DNA of 53,108 bases. Source: DATKQY01 sp035532475. Its GTDB lineage: Bacteria; Actinomycetota; Acidimicrobiia; Acidimicrobiales; Bog-793. A program made the translations under genes and the position numbers. The stretch's first letter is position 1. Every line of letters starts with the position of its first letter. This document shows, piece by piece, positions 51,294 through 53,108 of this stretch. Below the pieces are notes generated by a model. It was not told where the DNA came from, did no database searches, and saw only the letters and a list, made by a program, of their open reading frames with translations. The stretch covers positions 1-53,108 of the forward strand of contig DATKQY010000070.1 of assembly GCA_035532475.1 (NCBI GenBank). The letters run 5' to 3'.

Positions 51294-52201
51294 TCAGGTC
51301 CTGAGCGGAGTCTCCGAACGCATGATCGCTACCTCGCCGTCCTCGTAGCCGACCGAGGCGAGGAGCATGCGGACTGATCGTTCCGCGAGCTCGGGATGCG
51401 GGGTTGGTCCGACGACGATCTCACCGATCAGCGGCCGCCGCGACCGGTCGTCGCACACGTCGATGCAGACGTAGGGGACCAGGCCCATCGGCCCGGTCCG
51501 GAAGCAGGGCAGGGAGTGCGCCGCGAGATCGGTGCCACGGGCGTGGACGACGATCCGCCATTCCAGCTCCTCGGCGAACCCCGGGTTCTTGTAGAGGAGG
51601 GCGTTGTACCCGACCTCGCCGAAGTAGCCGCCCATGACGGAGCGCCAGAGCACCAGCCGCTCCTGTTCCCCTTTCCCTGTCGGCTGGTAGTGCTTGACGG
51701 CGTTTATCAGGTGGTCGTCAGTTCCGCCCGCTGGACCTCTGCGTCGTAGCTGACCTGTCTGAACTCGCAGCGGCCGAAGTCGCGGTCTTCGCCCACCGCC
51801 TCGAGCTCGCGGCGCTTGAACCCGATGCTGAAACCGCCGGTGCCCTTCGCATAGCCGCGCCACTGGCTCAGCAGGTCCTTCCTCTTGCAGAAGCACGCGA
51901 CGAAGAACGGGATGTCGTCGCGGATCGTCTCGAGGGCGATGTCGGCGGCGAGCCTGATCATCTCGGCGACCTCCGACGCCGCGTCCGGCGGGGGCGGGTC
52001 GGCCTGCTCCATCTGCTCGAGTTCCTCGGCGACCAGTTGGAAGACGTACCGGAACTCGCTCGCGTCGTTGAGGTAGAACGCGTCGGTCGCCCACAGCTCG
52101 CCCGACGTCACGATGCCGCGCAGTCCGGCCGCATCGGTGTAGTGGTACAGCAGGGACGGTTCTGAATCCGCAGCCACGACGTTCCTGGACGCTTGGACCA
52201 T
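51294..52201 (-). pseudogene. DUF2971-family gene broken by a frameshift
   Basis: The first part (from ATG 52201, or GTG 52222) reads LLYHYTDAAGLRGIVTSGEL, WATDAFYLNDASEFRYVF and FFVACFCKRKDLLSQWRGYA, the DUF2971 N-terminal pattern. It stops at TGA near 51707. The C-terminal part continues in the next frame: PGFAEELEWRIVVHARG and IGEIVVGPTPHPELAERS, which match the family's end. Adding one base after the codons for AE in QRAEL restores reading into DDHLINAVKHYQ, so a single-base deletion near 51715-51720 explains the break. DUF2971 proteins are of unknown function and often lie in mobile or phage-defence regions. Confidence 0.78.
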
Positions 52202-52222
52202 TATGACCTGCACGGTAGCCAC

Positions 52223-52897
52223 GCCGACATCGGCACGGGGCGGCTTCGCGCCCTACGTCGAGACGGGCCTTGCCGACGACCGCAGCAGCCGGTGCGCCAC
52301 CGTCGCGTGCGGGTCCGACTACAGATGACCCAAGCGATCGGAGTCGGCGATGAGAAGGTCATCCCCATCAGGCAGAGCGCGGATGCCTCCTCGCCCCCGT
52401 TGCACGTGCCGCGCCCGACGGTTGCCCGCCTGAATGCTCGGTCGCGCACGGTGCGCGCACGACACTGCCCAATGCAAACCGGGGTGAAGCACCCCACCTA
52501 GACGTATTTCCTGATCAGAAGGGGTGTCGGAGGACCGACTGGCAACTTTGCTCCACGCCCCCTTGAAGCAGATAGTGGCTGGTCAGAGCTTCGGAAAGTC
52601 GCTTGAAGTCCAGACCGCGAAGCCCGAAAACGACCTCCACTCCCCCATTTGGAGCCTGGCGCTCACCGATCCTCGACGCCGTCCTACACCGACTCGCTCC
52701 AGCTCCACGCCCTTCGCGCTAGCCAGTGAAGCTGGTGCGCCCCGTCTCGGCTACGCGGTGGCGGGGGAGTGGCGGGGGCCCGATTTCCGCGAAAACTACG
52801 ACTCGTCTACCTGGGCTGACGTTTGAGGCCGAAGTCCTTTTGCCCACTTGGGTCCTAACGTGAGAAAGAGACTTCACGCGGCAGGCTTACCGATTTG
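52223..52897. other. gene-poor, AT-richer interval in the integrated region
   Basis: About 675 bases without a gene I can support. Part of it (52500-52890) has visibly lower GC than the rest of the window. A small hairpin GGGTG-AAG-CACCC occurs near 52482-52496. An open frame of 100 codons at 52524-52826 has no recognisable features. Confidence 0.5.
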
Positions 52898-53108
52898 TCA
52901 GCGAAACCATCCAGGCAGGACCCGGCGGAGGTGTGTTTCGACTCGCTCTGCCTCCCTCGAGCGCTTCATCGCTTCGCGCCGCTGCTGCTCGGAGAGACCG
53001 GCGTCCTCCAAGAGAAGGAGGATGAGGAGAAGCCTGATCGACTCGGTGACGTGCACCGTGGTCGTCCACTCCGTCTCCACGTCCGTGCCGTCCGGGAACC
53101 GGTGGGCT
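52898..53108 (-). CDS. hypothetical protein, C-terminal part (runs off right edge)
   Basis: The minus-strand frame is open from the right edge to a TAA/TGA stop at 52898, giving at least 70 residues. It includes EWTTTVHVTESIRLLLILLL, a hydrophobic helix, then a charged helix (SEQQRREAMKRSREAERVE) and ends RRVLPGWFR. I do not recognise it. A GTG at 53080 could start a 60-aa protein, but the frame stays open beyond it, so it is more likely the end of a longer gene. Confidence 0.4.
   Translation of the reverse strand, partial: AHRFPDGTDVETEWTTTVHVTESIRLLLILLLLEDAGLSEQQRREAMKRSREAERVETHLRRVLPGWFR

Noticed and set aside
52524..52826. 100-codon frame in the AT-richer part of the integrated region
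   Set aside because: No ribosome site, no domain, and irregular composition; kept only as a note on the interval.

Overview
The window looks like a chromosomal segment of a very GC-rich actinobacterium. The rimO-pgsA-cinA-recA neighbourhood, the F420/flavin-type luciferase-like oxidoreductases, an actinobacterial LexA box (CGAACGTGTGTTCG) before recA, and start codons placed 6-8 bases after TANNNT -10 boxes (leaderless mRNAs) all fit. Gene content suggests Acidimicrobiia or a relative, but I cannot prove the class from this sequence alone.

Layout. 1-1875: N-terminal part of PutA (proline catabolism), cut by the window edge, then tRNA-Val. 2270-2965: small membrane protein. 3098-9326: a tight four-gene operon: acyl-CoA-reductase-like SDR fused to a HAD phosphatase, zinc alcohol dehydrogenase, divergent LarA-like protein, PlsC-type acyltransferase. 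This is my best candidate for an undescribed pathway, probably for a lipid. 9549-14872: LysR regulator, GNAT, DsbA-like protein, SOS-controlled recA, an LLM oxidoreductase and a macro-domain protein. 14897-18752: cinA, pgsA, rimO and a PH/SHOCT protein. 18824-22356: Ddl-like ligase, a membrane-embedded Mur ligase and an alpha/beta hydrolase. 22423-26684: UvrD-type helicase, PsiE-like protein, ECF sigma factor and its anti-sigma factor.

26774-42548 is an uptake and aromatic catabolism region. Two complete branched-chain-type (Liv) ABC transporters flank a divergent pobA (4-hydroxybenzoate hydroxylase). Beyond the second lie an alpha/beta hydrolase, an LLM monooxygenase and a hydroquinone-type ring-cleaving dioxygenase. 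The last two are divergently transcribed from matched TTGACA promoters, each followed by the same inverted repeat (GTTCG-N5-CGAAC), which suggests one shared repressor.

42668-49095: small exported protein, an intact GGDEF-EAL c-di-GMP enzyme, class II aldolase, tRNA-Arg, VOC protein and a benzoylformate-decarboxylase-like TPP enzyme. 49235-49454: tRNA-His and tRNA-Lys. From the 3' end of tRNA-Lys to the right edge the DNA looks like a decayed integrated element: a tyrosine-recombinase remnant, a MerR-like regulator, a 43-aa peptide, a frameshifted DUF2971 gene, and AT-richer, gene-poor DNA. No CRISPR array, rRNA or intact insertion sequence was seen.
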